Part shown: positions 17,402 through 25,727 of the stretch, piece after piece | Numbering within the stretch: the first letter of the stretch is position 1 | Layout: each line of letters starts with the position of its first letter | Assembly: GCA_965278985.1 (NCBI GenBank) | Contig: OZ257131.1 | Location: forward strand, 6,200,001 to 6,264,000 | Length of the DNA stretch: 64,000 bases | Direction: 5' to 3' | Origin: CAISIP01 sp965278985 | Lineage (GTDB): Bacteria > Pseudomonadota > Gammaproteobacteria > Burkholderiales > Burkholderiaceae_C | Notes under the pieces: model-generated | Database searches by the model: none | What the model was told of the DNA's origin: nothing | What the model saw: the letters and a program-made list of their open reading frames with translations, nothing else | Made by a program: the position numbers and the translations under genes

Positions 17402-18088
17402 ATGTCCTCGGCCCTGCACGCGCCCGTCCTCTCGCTGCGCGCCTATGCCGGCGACTACGACGTGCACAGCCATGCCCATGCCCAGATCCTGGTAGGCCAG
17501 CAGGGTCGGCTGGAGCTGGAGGTGGAGGGCCACGCCGTGTTCGTCGAGGTGGGCTGTGGACTGGTCATCCCGCCGGGGGCGGCCCATGCCTTCATGGCGG
17601 CGCGGCCCGCGCGCATGCTGGTGGTGGACGCGCCTGACGACGGCCACTGGCGCGGCCGGCGCTTCGTGCTGCCGCGTGCCGCGGCCGGCTGGGCGGCGTT
17701 GCCCGCGGGCGACCAGCTGCAGTGCGTGCTGGGGGCCGCACGGCAGGCGCCGCGCGCCAACACCAGCCGCCGCAGCCTCGATCCCGCGCGGCTCGACGCG
17801 GCGATGGCGGCGGCGTTGCATGAGGACTGGAACACCGCCCGCATGGCAGCGCTGTACTGCATGAGCCCGCAGCGCTTCCATGCGCGCTGGCTCGCGCTGC
17901 GCGGCCAGACGCCGCAACAGTCTCTGCGCCAGCAGCGCCTGGCACGCGCGGCCACGTTGCTGCGCACGGGGCAGGGCCTGGAGGCCGTGGCATGGCAGGT
18001 GGGTTATCGCAGCGCGAGCGCGCTGGCCCATGCGCTGCAGCGCGACCAGGGTGCGGGTGCCCGCGCGCTGCGGCGCGGCGCACTGTAG
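17402..18088 (+). CDS. AraC-family regulator with cupin N-domain
   Basis: A 228-residue regulator, shorter than usual. The N-terminal cupin holds HSHAHAQILVGQQGRLELEV and VIPPGAAHAF. The C-terminal ~90 residues give one clear helix-turn-helix (ARMAALYCMSPQRFHARWLA) and a second (EAVAWQVGYRSASALAHALQ). It is followed 81 bases later by an EamA exporter in the same direction. AraC-EamA pairs often work together, which suggests it controls that exporter. Confidence 0.85.
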   Translation: MSSALHAPVLSLRAYAGDYDVHSHAHAQILVGQQGRLELEVEGHAVFVEVGCGLVIPPGAAHAFMAARPARMLVVDAPDDGHWRGRRFVLPRAAAGWAALPAGDQLQCVLGAARQAPRANTSRRSLDPARLDAAMAAALHEDWNTARMAALYCMSPQRFHARWLALRGQTPQQSLRQQRLARAATLLRTGQGLEAVAWQVGYRSASALAHALQRDQGAGARALRRGAL

Positions 18089-18169
18089 GCCCCGGCGCCG
18101 CGCGTCTCCGCGCGCCAAACACGAGAGTCCTGCGACATTCGGGCCTGTCCGTGGCGCCACCATCGCCCC

Positions 18170-19087
18170 ATGCACAACTCTCAACGACTCGCCGGCATCG
18201 CCATGGTGCTGGGCGCGGCCGCCCTGTGGGGCACCACGGGCACGGCCCAGAGCCTGGGCCAGACGGGCCTGCCGGCGCACTGGGTCGGCGCGCTGCGGCT
18301 GGTGTTCTCGGCCTTGTTCTTCGCGGTGTTCCTGCTCGTGGACCGCGCGCGTGCGGGCGCATCGTCGGCGCCGCAGGGCGGCCTGCGGCTGCCCTGGGTG
18401 CTGCTGGGCGGCGGGGGCATGGCGGCGTACAACCTGAGCTTCTTCGCCGGCGTGCAGGCCAGCAGCGTGGCGGTCGGCACGGCCATCGCACTCGGAAGCG
18501 GGCCGATCTGGGCCGGGTTGTTGTCGCTGCTGTTCCTGCGCCGGGCACCGTCGCGCGCCTGGTGGGCCGGCACGCTGCTGGCCATCGCTGGCGGCTGCTG
18601 GATGGTGCTGGGCAGCGCGGCGCAGCTGCGCATCTCGGCCAGCGGCGTGCTGCTGTGCCTGGCGGCAGGCCTGTCGTACGCGGTGTACGCGCTGGCCAGC
18701 ACGCGGCTGGTGGAACAACGCGTGCCTGCCGCCGCTGTCACCTGCAGCATCTTCGGCTGCGCGGCGCTGATGGCCACACCCCTGGCCTGGTGGGCCACGG
18801 GCGCGCCGTCCACCGGCCTGCGCGGCTGGGCCGTGGTGCTGTACCTCGGCATCGCCGCCACGGGCGTGGCCTACCTGCTGTTCACGCATGCGCTGCAGCG
18901 CATCCGCACCGACACCGCCGTGTCCCTGAGCCTGGCCGAGCCGCTGGTCGCCTTCGGGCTGGCGGTGCTGGTCGTGGGGGAACGGCCGCCGCCGGCGGCG
19001 TACGGCGGCCTGCTGCTGGTGCTACTGGGGCTGGTGCTGGTGATGCGGGCCGAGATGCGGGCGACGGTGGTGGCGCGGCCGGGCTGA
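18170..19087 (+). CDS. EamA/DMT-family metabolite exporter
   Basis: A 305-residue inner-membrane protein with ten predicted helices in two EamA repeats: the first begins GAAALWGTTGTAQSLGQTG, and the second begins about residue 155 with LLCLAAGLSYAVYALASTRL. The end of repeat 2 has RTDTAVSLSLAEPLVAFGLA, a common EamA pattern. The substrate (amino acid, metabolite or drug) is unknown. The gene follows the AraC regulator. Confidence 0.9.
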   Translation: MHNSQRLAGIAMVLGAAALWGTTGTAQSLGQTGLPAHWVGALRLVFSALFFAVFLLVDRARAGASSAPQGGLRLPWVLLGGGGMAAYNLSFFAGVQASSVAVGTAIALGSGPIWAGLLSLLFLRRAPSRAWWAGTLLAIAGGCWMVLGSAAQLRISASGVLLCLAAGLSYAVYALASTRLVEQRVPAAAVTCSIFGCAALMATPLAWWATGAPSTGLRGWAVVLYLGIAATGVAYLLFTHALQRIRTDTAVSLSLAEPLVAFGLAVLVVGERPPPAAYGGLLLVLLGLVLVMRAEMRATVVARPG

Positions 19088-19177
19088 GCTACCGCCTGTC
19101 GCACAGGCGTCTTCCAGGGGCGCCGGCCTGCGTGGGGTCCATGCACGCTGGTTAGCATCCAGGGTGAAAGGATTGCC

Positions 19178-20131
19178 ATGACCGACGCCGTGATCGCCGT
19201 GCTGCCAACCTCCGTGCGCCCGCTCCTCGAAGACCGCCTGCCGACCTGGCTGCAAGCCCATTGGGCAGCCAATGTCGCCGAGGCCGAAGCGCTGGCGCCG
19301 CAGGCGGAGGTGATGTGGTTTGACCTCTACAAGCTGCCCCATGCCCACGCCGTGCTGCAGGCCGCGACACGCCTGCGCTGGTACGTGACGGGTCTTGCAG
19401 GCATGGACCACCTGCCGCTGGATACCTTCGCGGCGCGCCGCATTGCCATCACCAACGGTGCCGGCATCAACGCGATCACCATCGCCGAATACGTGCTGAT
19501 GGGCATGCTCACCATCGCCAAGGGCTACCGCGAGGTGGTGCATGCGCAGGACCGCCGCGAATGGCCGCGCGAGGCGCCCGGCCGCATGGAACTGGCCGGC
19601 ACGCGCGCGCTGGTGCTCGGCTACGGCGGTATCGGCCAGGAAGTGGGCAAGCGCCTGCGCGGCTTCGACGTGGCGGTGACGCCCGTGCGCCGCCACCCCG
19701 ACGCGCAGAGCGGCGCGCTGGGCCCCGACCAGTGGCGCGCGCGACTGGGCGAGTTCGACTGGGTGGTGCTCTCGCTGCCCGGCACGGCGCAGGCCACGCC
19801 GCTCATCGGTGCCGCGGAGCTCGCCGCCATGAAGCCGGGTGCCGTGCTGCTCAACGTCGCCCGCGGCTCGCTGGTGGACCAGGACGCGCTGGTGCAGGCC
19901 CTGCGCGAGGGACCGCTGGGCGCCGCCTTCCTCGACGTGACCGAGCCCGAGCCGCTGCCGCCGGACCATGCGCTATGGGCGCTGCCCAATGCCCACATCA
20001 CCATGCACCTCTCCGGCCGCTCGCAGACGCGCATGTTCGAGCGCGTGGCCGAGCGTTTCCTGGAGAACCTGCAGCGCTACCGGCGCGGCGAGCCGCTGCA
20101 GTTCCTGGTGGACGCGCGGCAGGGGTACTGA
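19178..20131 (+). CDS. D-2-hydroxyacid dehydrogenase
   Basis: A 317-residue NAD(P)-dependent 2-hydroxyacid dehydrogenase. The nucleotide-binding loop is LVLGYGGIGQEVGKRLRGFD at about residues 145-165. Catalytic Arg lies in LLNVARGSLVDQDALVQAL, Glu in TEPEPLPPDHALW, and His in ITMHLSGRSQTRMF. The pattern is closer to GhrA-like reductases than to SerA or lactate dehydrogenase. There are no operon partners. The MFS gene that follows starts 43 bases downstream and could be co-read. Confidence 0.87.
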   Translation: MTDAVIAVLPTSVRPLLEDRLPTWLQAHWAANVAEAEALAPQAEVMWFDLYKLPHAHAVLQAATRLRWYVTGLAGMDHLPLDTFAARRIAITNGAGINAITIAEYVLMGMLTIAKGYREVVHAQDRREWPREAPGRMELAGTRALVLGYGGIGQEVGKRLRGFDVAVTPVRRHPDAQSGALGPDQWRARLGEFDWVVLSLPGTAQATPLIGAAELAAMKPGAVLLNVARGSLVDQDALVQALREGPLGAAFLDVTEPEPLPPDHALWALPNAHITMHLSGRSQTRMFERVAERFLENLQRYRRGEPLQFLVDARQGY

Positions 20132-20174
20132 CCCGTGGAATAGCATCGGTTTACCCCTCCGGCATGTCCAACCG

Positions 20175-21398
20175 ATGCTGACCGACTCCACGCGGCTCCT
20201 GTTCGCGGACCGCAATTTCCGGCTCTACACGCTGGCATCGGTCACGTCCTGGCTCAGCTTCTTCGTGCAGACCCTGGCCGTGAGCTGGCTGGCCTGGGAG
20301 CTGACACATTCATCGGCCTGGCTGGGCATCATCGCGTTCCTGGATGCGGCGCCGTATTTCCTCTTCGGCCCCTGGGGCAGCGTGTTGTCGGACCGCATGG
20401 ACCGCTTCCGGCTGCTGTACGTGACCTATGTGTTCGCGCTGCTGCAGGCCCTGCTTCTGGCGCTGGCCTCGGCCGGGGGCGTGTTGGGCATCCACATGCT
20501 GGGCGTGCTGGCCTTCGTGCACGGCAGCATCCACGCCTTCAGCGTGCCGGCTGCCTACGGGCTGCTGCCGCGCGCCGTCGATAAGCGCAACCTGCCGGCG
20601 GCCATCGCCTTCAGCTCGGCCTACCGCACGCTGGCGATGTTCGGCGGCCCCGCGCTGGCGGGCCTGCTGCTGGCCACCTGCCCGATCTACGTGGCCTTCG
20701 CGAGCAATGTGGCGGGCTACGCGATCTACCTCGTCGCGCTGCGCCGCATGCGCCTGCCGCCGGCGGAGCCCGTGCAGCCCACGGGCAAGGGCTTCTACGG
20801 CGACTACCTCGATGGCCTGCGCTACGCGCTGCGCCATCCGCTGATCGGCCTGCTGTTATTGCTGACCTTCTTCAACGACGGCCTGCGAGCCCTGACGATG
20901 CGCCTGCTGCCGGCCTTCGCGGACCGCGTCTTCGGCGTGGGCGCGGAAGGCCTGGCCACGCTGGCCACCGCCACCGGCATCGGCGCGGCCATCGGCTCGG
21001 TGTGGCTGTCGCAGAGCCGCTCCACGGCGCGCCTGGGCCGCATCGCGTTGGTGGGGTTCGGCGTGGGGATCGCCAGCACGGCGGTCTTCGTGGCCAGCAC
21101 GCAGCCTTGGATGGCGGTGGCGGCGCGTGCGGTGTTCGGCCTGTCGGGCGAAGCTGCGCTCACGGCGACGGTGATCCTTTTACAAAGCCACGTGAGCGAG
21201 CAATACCGCAGCCGTGTGATGGGCCTGGCCTTCCTCGCGGCGCAGGCCTCGAACGTGGCGATGGTGGTGATCGGCCCGCTCACCGCCCGCTTCGGGCTGG
21301 CTGTGCCGCTGTACGTGTACCTCGCGCTGGCCGCGGCGGTGCTGGCATGGATAGCGCGGCGCGTGGCGCGGCAGGGGTGGCGGGTGGGCGTGCCGTAA
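20175..21398 (+). CDS. MFS transporter (enterobactin-exporter-like MFS_3)
   Basis: A 407-residue, 12-helix major facilitator. It begins LLFADRNFRLYTLASVTSWL, the usual MFS_3/EntS opening, and contains FGPWGSVLSDRMDRFRLLYV (motif A region), PRAVDKRNLPAAIAFSSAYR and GEAALTATVILLQSHVSEQY. The start chosen is ATG 20175. An upstream in-frame ATG would add residues overlapping the preceding gene. The cargo is unknown. EntS homologues export siderophores, but there are no siderophore genes here. Confidence 0.87.
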   Translation: MLTDSTRLLFADRNFRLYTLASVTSWLSFFVQTLAVSWLAWELTHSSAWLGIIAFLDAAPYFLFGPWGSVLSDRMDRFRLLYVTYVFALLQALLLALASAGGVLGIHMLGVLAFVHGSIHAFSVPAAYGLLPRAVDKRNLPAAIAFSSAYRTLAMFGGPALAGLLLATCPIYVAFASNVAGYAIYLVALRRMRLPPAEPVQPTGKGFYGDYLDGLRYALRHPLIGLLLLLTFFNDGLRALTMRLLPAFADRVFGVGAEGLATLATATGIGAAIGSVWLSQSRSTARLGRIALVGFGVGIASTAVFVASTQPWMAVAARAVFGLSGEAALTATVILLQSHVSEQYRSRVMGLAFLAAQASNVAMVVIGPLTARFGLAVPLYVYLALAAAVLAWIARRVARQGWRVGVP

Positions 21399-21420
21399 GC
21401 TCGCGCACCTCACCGCCACG

Positions 21421-21996
21421 ATGCCCTACACCCCTATCGACATGCCCCTGCCGCCCGACGCCCCCGAGATCCGCACCACCGCCACGCGCGAGGTCTACCG
21501 CAACCGCTGGATGCGCGTGCGTGAGGACACCATCCTGCGGCCCAGCGGCGCGGCCGGCATCTACGGCGTGGTCGAGAAGCCCGACTTCGCAGTGGTGGTG
21601 CCCTGGCAGGATGGCCGGCTGACCCTGGTCGAGCAATACCGCTATCCGGTGTCCGCCCGCTACTGGGAGTTCCCGCAGGGCTCCGCGCCGCAGGGCGAGA
21701 CGGAAGGCGCGGCGCTGGCGACTGCGGAGCTGCGCGAGGAAACCGGCCTGGTGGCGGCCACGATCAGGCACGTAGGGCGGCTGTTTCCGTCCTATGGCTT
21801 CGTCACGCAGAGCTTCGACATCTACCTGGCCACCGGCCTGCAGCAGCAGGCCACGCAGCTGGAGCCGGAGGAGGAAGGCCTGGTGTGCCGCGCCTTCAGC
21901 CTGGCCGAGGTGGAGCGCATGGTGGTGGATGGCATCATCCGTGACGCGCCCACCGTCGCCGCGTTGGGCCTGCTGCGGCTCCAGGGGCTGTTGTGA
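21421..21996 (+). CDS. NUDIX hydrolase (ADP-ribose pyrophosphatase-like)
   Basis: A 191-residue NUDIX protein. The box region reads EFPQGSAPQGETEGAALATA then ELREETGLV. The REUxEExGU part is present as AELREETGL, with Ala replacing the usual Arg and one extra residue in the spacer. This EFPQGS variant is recurrent in ADP-sugar/ADP-ribose hydrolases. The N-terminal VYRNRWMRVREDTIL also fits ADP-ribose pyrophosphatases. The substrate is not certain. The gene is convergent with the membrane protein gene at 22031. Confidence 0.85.
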   Translation: MPYTPIDMPLPPDAPEIRTTATREVYRNRWMRVREDTILRPSGAAGIYGVVEKPDFAVVVPWQDGRLTLVEQYRYPVSARYWEFPQGSAPQGETEGAALATAELREETGLVAATIRHVGRLFPSYGFVTQSFDIYLATGLQQQATQLEPEEEGLVCRAFSLAEVERMVVDGIIRDAPTVAALGLLRLQGLL

Positions 21997-22030
21997 TGTG
22001 CCCCCACGGCGACTGACGTTTCGACGCAGC

Positions 22031-22441
22031 TCAGGCCATTGCCATGCGACGCGGCGCCGTGCGCCACAGGCCGAACCACTGCAGGTCGGCCAGCAGCAGC
22101 ACGGTGACGGCCTGCATGATCACGTACGCCATGCCCAGTGTCGTGGGTTGCAGCGTTCCGTTGAGCAGCAGCACGGCGCACAACGCGCCCCAGCCGATGT
22201 TGCCCACCACCAGCAGCCCCACCAGGCCCCGCGGCAGCGGGTCCCGCAGTGCGAGCAGGCCCACGGCCGCGCCATACAGCAGCAGGAAGATGCCCGTGCC
22301 CATCACCAGGCTGGCGCCCAGCCCCAACAGCGGGGTGACCGTGCCGTGCAAGAAGACCTGCAACGCGCCGCAGGCGATGCAGGACAGCGCATCGGCCAGC
22401 AGCACGTTGCGCAGGAAGCGGGGGGAGGAAAAGATCGACAT
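22031..22441 (-). CDS. Four-helix integral membrane protein of unknown function
   Basis: A 136-residue very hydrophobic protein with four predicted helices (about residues 10-30, 40-62, 70-92, 100-122). It has an N-terminal LRNVLLADALSCIACGALQV and a short Arg-rich cytoplasmic tail. An AAGGAG site precedes the ATG that ends at 22441. I recognise no domain by name. Similar small membrane proteins are common in this bacterial group. Confidence 0.75.
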   Translation of the reverse strand: MSIFSSPRFLRNVLLADALSCIACGALQVFLHGTVTPLLGLGASLVMGTGIFLLLYGAAVGLLALRDPLPRGLVGLLVVGNIGWGALCAVLLLNGTLQPTTLGMAYVIMQAVTVLLLADLQWFGLWRTAPRRMAMA

Positions 22442-22551
22442 CGTGGGCTCCTTGGTTGGTTGAAGCCCGATGATTCCCGCGATGTCGAGGGCAGGCCATT
22501 ACCGGCCAGGTAATGGCGAAGCCGCGGTGTCCGCACAAAGGCCCGCCGGGT

Positions 22552-23538
22552 TCACGGGCCCTTGTACGCCAGCCCTGCTTTCTCCAGCACACCGCGCCAG
22601 CGCACCTGTTCGGCCTCTTCGAATTTGCGGAAGTCGTCAGGCGAGCCGCCCTTGAGCACGATGCCGTCCGAGGAGAAGTCTTCCTGGATCTTCTTGTCGG
22701 CCAGCATGGTGTTGAGCTCCTTGTTCAGGAGGTCCACGATGGCCTGGGGCGTCTTGGCCGGTGCGCTCAGGCCGTACCAGGTGGAGAGCTCGTAGCCCGG
22801 GTACCCGGCCTCCTGCATGGTCGGCAGTTGCGGGTAGGCCGGCGAGCGCTGCACGCCGGTGGTGGCGAGGGGGCGCAGCTTCTTGCCCTCCACCACCCCC
22901 TGGCTGCTGCCCGTGGTGGCGAAGGTCACGGAGACGAAGCCTCCCACCACGTCGTTGATGGCCGGTGCCACGCCCTTGTAGGGCACATGCAGCAGGGGCA
23001 CGCCGCTCAGCTGGCTGAGCAGTTCACCCCCCAGGTGGCCACCGGTGCCGTTGCCCGCGGAGCTGTACGAGAACTTGCCGGTGTTGGCGCGGGCCTGTTC
23101 CACCACGTCCCGGACGGTCTGTGCCTTGGAGTCGAAGGGCACCAGCAGCACGTAGGGTTGCAGGCCGACGAGGCCGATGGCCTTGAAGTCCTTGAGGGGG
23201 TCGTAACGCACCTTCTCCAGCACCGGCTGCAGGGCCACCCCGGCCACCGTGTTGATGACCAGCGTGTAGCCGTCCGGTGGCGCGGCCGCCACCAGCTCGG
23301 ACGCCATCGTGCCGCCGGCGCCGGCCTTGTTCTCCACCACGAAGGGCTGGCCCAGGCGTTGCGAGAGGTGGTTGGCGACGGCGCGTGCGATCTTGTCCAC
23401 GGTGCCGCCGGCGGCCGTGCCCGCGATGATGCGCACCGGCTTGGTCGGATAGGTCTGGGCCGATGCGGGCATCCAGGCCAGCGCGCAGGACGTGGTGATG
23501 GCGGCCATGGCCGGCCAGGTCTTCAGCAGCTTGTTCAT
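22552..23538 (-). CDS. Bug-family tripartite tricarboxylate transporter binding protein
   Basis: A 328-residue periplasmic binding protein with a signal peptide ending near ASAQTYP (residue 28). Family hallmarks are YPTKPVRIIAGTAAGGTVDK, VENKAGAGGTMASELVAAAP with PDGYTLV, and LHVPYKGVAPAINDVVGG. Bug proteins bind carboxylates or amides for TctAB-type permeases, but many are orphans with no permease beside them, as here. It is the last gene of the PEPM-LeuCD-PrpD operon, so its ligand is probably that pathway's substrate. Confidence 0.92.
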   Translation of the reverse strand: MNKLLKTWPAMAAITTSCALAWMPASAQTYPTKPVRIIAGTAAGGTVDKIARAVANHLSQRLGQPFVVENKAGAGGTMASELVAAAPPDGYTLVINTVAGVALQPVLEKVRYDPLKDFKAIGLVGLQPYVLLVPFDSKAQTVRDVVEQARANTGKFSYSSAGNGTGGHLGGELLSQLSGVPLLHVPYKGVAPAINDVVGGFVSVTFATTGSSQGVVEGKKLRPLATTGVQRSPAYPQLPTMQEAGYPGYELSTWYGLSAPAKTPQAIVDLLNKELNTMLADKKIQEDFSSDGIVLKGGSPDDFRKFEEAEQVRWRGVLEKAGLAYKGP

Positions 23539-23577
23539 GTGAATGTCTCCGTTGTCAGGTTGTGGGGGCAGGGCGGG

Positions 23578-25026
23578 TCAGGCGAAGACCGGCTCCACGG
23601 GCGGGGCCAGCAGCGCCAGCAGTTCGCGCACATCGCCCACGTCCTCCAGGTGCATCACCTGCTGTTCGATGGCGGCCTGGCGCTCGGGCGTGATCAGGCC
23701 GTCCGTGAGGTTGCGGTACTTGGCCGCGATGACCTCGCTGGTGGGTGGCGATTCGACGGAGCGCGTGGACTTGCGCACGATCTCGATGCGCTGGCCGTCC
23801 GTGAAGCTGATGGTCAGGCGCACGCGGCCATGGGACAGCGCCCCTCCATCGAACTCGGGCTGGTGACGCACCTCGACGCGTTGGAGCATGTCCCACACAT
23901 CGTCGGCATCGATGCGAGACGGTGAGAACTGCTTGACCATCGCTGCGCCGTCGATGGTGGCCACCGCCAGCGCGTAGCCGATGTTCATCTGCGCGCCGAT
24001 GGAGGTCAGCGGCCGCTCGGGTACCCACCAGCCGTGGTGGTAGGCCGCATGCGACACCTCGCATTCGATGCGCACGATCTCCGACGGCACGAGCTTGCGC
24101 TGGCGGCCGGCATCGAAGAGCGCGTCCAGCGGCGAATGGATCGCACCCATGGCCGCATAGGGCTTGATGATGATGCGCTCCACCTCCCAGCGTTCGCCCA
24201 GGGCCTCGGTGATCTTGGAGGCATCGGGGTCGTGGCCCTCGCCGAAGGTGGACAGGAAACCGCCGTATTCACGCTCGAACACACGCTTGATGCCGGTGTA
24301 GCCACCCTCGGCCAGCACGGCCGCGTACATGCCGTTGCGTGCCGAGAAACCATGGTGCATGCGCTTGCACATGGCCTCGTACTGCGCGGCCATGAGGCCG
24401 GCGGACTGCGTGCCTGCGAGGCCCAGCGCATCCTCAAAGCGGGCAGCATCCAGGCCGAACAGCTTGCCCACGGAGGCCGCTGCGGCGTGGGTGCCGAACA
24501 CCGCACCCGAATGCCAGCCGCGCGACAACATCTGCGCGCCATGCAGCGCCATGCCCACGCGCGGGCCGACCTCGTAGCCCGCCATCGCGGCTTCCAGGAA
24601 CTGACGGCCACTCACCTTGCGGCCCGGCTCTTCGGAGATGGCCCACAGCGCGGGCAGCACGATGGAGGCGCTGTGCAGCGGGCCGTAGGGATGGAAGTCG
24701 TCGAGCTCGAAGCCCTGGATGAAGGTGCCGTTCAGCAAGGCCGCGGCTGTGGCGCTGGTGCGTGTGCCCCAGCCCACGATGCTGCGGTCGCCCTGGCCCT
24801 CGAAGCGTTGCACGATCTGCGCGGCCGTGCGCGACCAGGGCAGGTGCGCGCCCACGATGGCGCAGGCGATGCCGTCCAGCGTCAGCGCCTTGGCGCGTTC
24901 GCGGGCGCTGGCAGGTGCATGGTCGAGGCGGAAGCCTTCGAGCCAGTCACACAGGCGGCCGGTGGGGCCATCGGGGTCGGTGGGGCGGCCGGGGGCCGCG
25001 GGGGGAAAGGACTTTTGTTGGACCAT
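23578..25026 (-). CDS. MmgE/PrpD-family dehydratase
   Basis: A 482-residue protein of the 2-methylcitrate dehydratase/aconitate decarboxylase family, starting at the ATG ending at 25026. Family segments include RERAKALTLDGIACAIVGAH, NGTFIQGFELDDFHPYG with ALHSAS-type wording (GPLHSASIVLPALWA), and MKRMHHGFSARNGMYAAVLA-type wording (CKRMHHGFSARNGMYAAVLA). It sits between LeuD-like and Bug genes, not beside methylcitrate synthase, so the substrate is probably not methylcitrate. A role as hydro-lyase, isomerase or decarboxylase on a branched acid is possible. Confidence 0.88.
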   Translation of the reverse strand: MVQQKSFPPAAPGRPTDPDGPTGRLCDWLEGFRLDHAPASARERAKALTLDGIACAIVGAHLPWSRTAAQIVQRFEGQGDRSIVGWGTRTSATAAALLNGTFIQGFELDDFHPYGPLHSASIVLPALWAISEEPGRKVSGRQFLEAAMAGYEVGPRVGMALHGAQMLSRGWHSGAVFGTHAAAASVGKLFGLDAARFEDALGLAGTQSAGLMAAQYEAMCKRMHHGFSARNGMYAAVLAEGGYTGIKRVFEREYGGFLSTFGEGHDPDASKITEALGERWEVERIIIKPYAAMGAIHSPLDALFDAGRQRKLVPSEIVRIECEVSHAAYHHGWWVPERPLTSIGAQMNIGYALAVATIDGAAMVKQFSPSRIDADDVWDMLQRVEVRHQPEFDGGALSHGRVRLTISFTDGQRIEIVRKSTRSVESPPTSEVIAAKYRNLTDGLITPERQAAIEQQVMHLEDVGDVRELLALLAPPVEPVFA

Positions 25027-25097
25027 GGATGTCTCCGGTGGGGATGGGGTGGAAGGGGTGAAAGGAGTGGAAGAAGGGGGCTGGGTGGAAGCTGGTA

Positions 25098-25727
25098 TCA
25101 GGCAGGCGCGGGCCAGGCCCATGGCCGTGCTGCACGGTCTGCCCGTTGCCAGGCGCGGATCAGCGCATCGTCCTTGAGCGTGAGCCCGATGTCGTCCAGG
25201 CCATGCAGCAGGGCTTCGCGCCGCAAGGGATCGACGGTGAATTCCAGGGTGGCGCCGCCGGGCGGCGTCACCGCGCGTGTCTCCAGGTCCACCGTGAATG
25301 CGGCGCCCTGTGCGGCCTGCTGTGCCAGCGCCTCGACCTGGGCCATGGGCAGGCGGATGGGCAACACGCCGTTCTGGAAGCAGTTGTTGAAGAAGATGTC
25401 GCCATAGCTGGGCGCGATCACGCAGCGTATGCCGATGCCGCGCAGCGCCCACACCGCACCTTCGCGCGACGAACCGCAGCCGAAGTTGGGGCCGGCCAGC
25501 AGGATGGGGGCCTGGCGGAAGCGGGGCTGGTTCAGGATGCACCCGGGGTCTTCGCTGCCGTCGGCGCGCAAGCGCAGCGCTTCCAGCGCATAGGGGCCCA
25601 ACTGTTCACGGGCCAGGCTGGTGAGGCGGTCGATGCGGATGATCACATCGGTGTCGACGTTGGGCAGCATCAGCGGCGCGGCGGGGCCGGTGACGCGTAC
25701 GAACGGTTCCATGCCTGTGGCGCTCAT
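25098..25727 (-). CDS. LeuD-like hydro-lyase small subunit
   Basis: A 209-residue small subunit (swivel domain) of the aconitase superfamily. It shows VDTDVIIRIDRLTSL, ILLAGPNFGCGSSREGAVWA and APSYGDIFFNNCFQNGVLPI, all LeuD marks. The length is the usual ~200. It overlaps the large-subunit gene by four bases (25724-25727), the normal LeuC-LeuD coupling. The context (lyase, PrpD, Bug, and no leuB) argues for a catabolic hydratase rather than leucine synthesis. Confidence 0.88.
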   Translation of the reverse strand: MSATGMEPFVRVTGPAAPLMLPNVDTDVIIRIDRLTSLAREQLGPYALEALRLRADGSEDPGCILNQPRFRQAPILLAGPNFGCGSSREGAVWALRGIGIRCVIAPSYGDIFFNNCFQNGVLPIRLPMAQVEALAQQAAQGAAFTVDLETRAVTPPGGATLEFTVDPLRREALLHGLDDIGLTLKDDALIRAWQRADRAARPWAWPAPA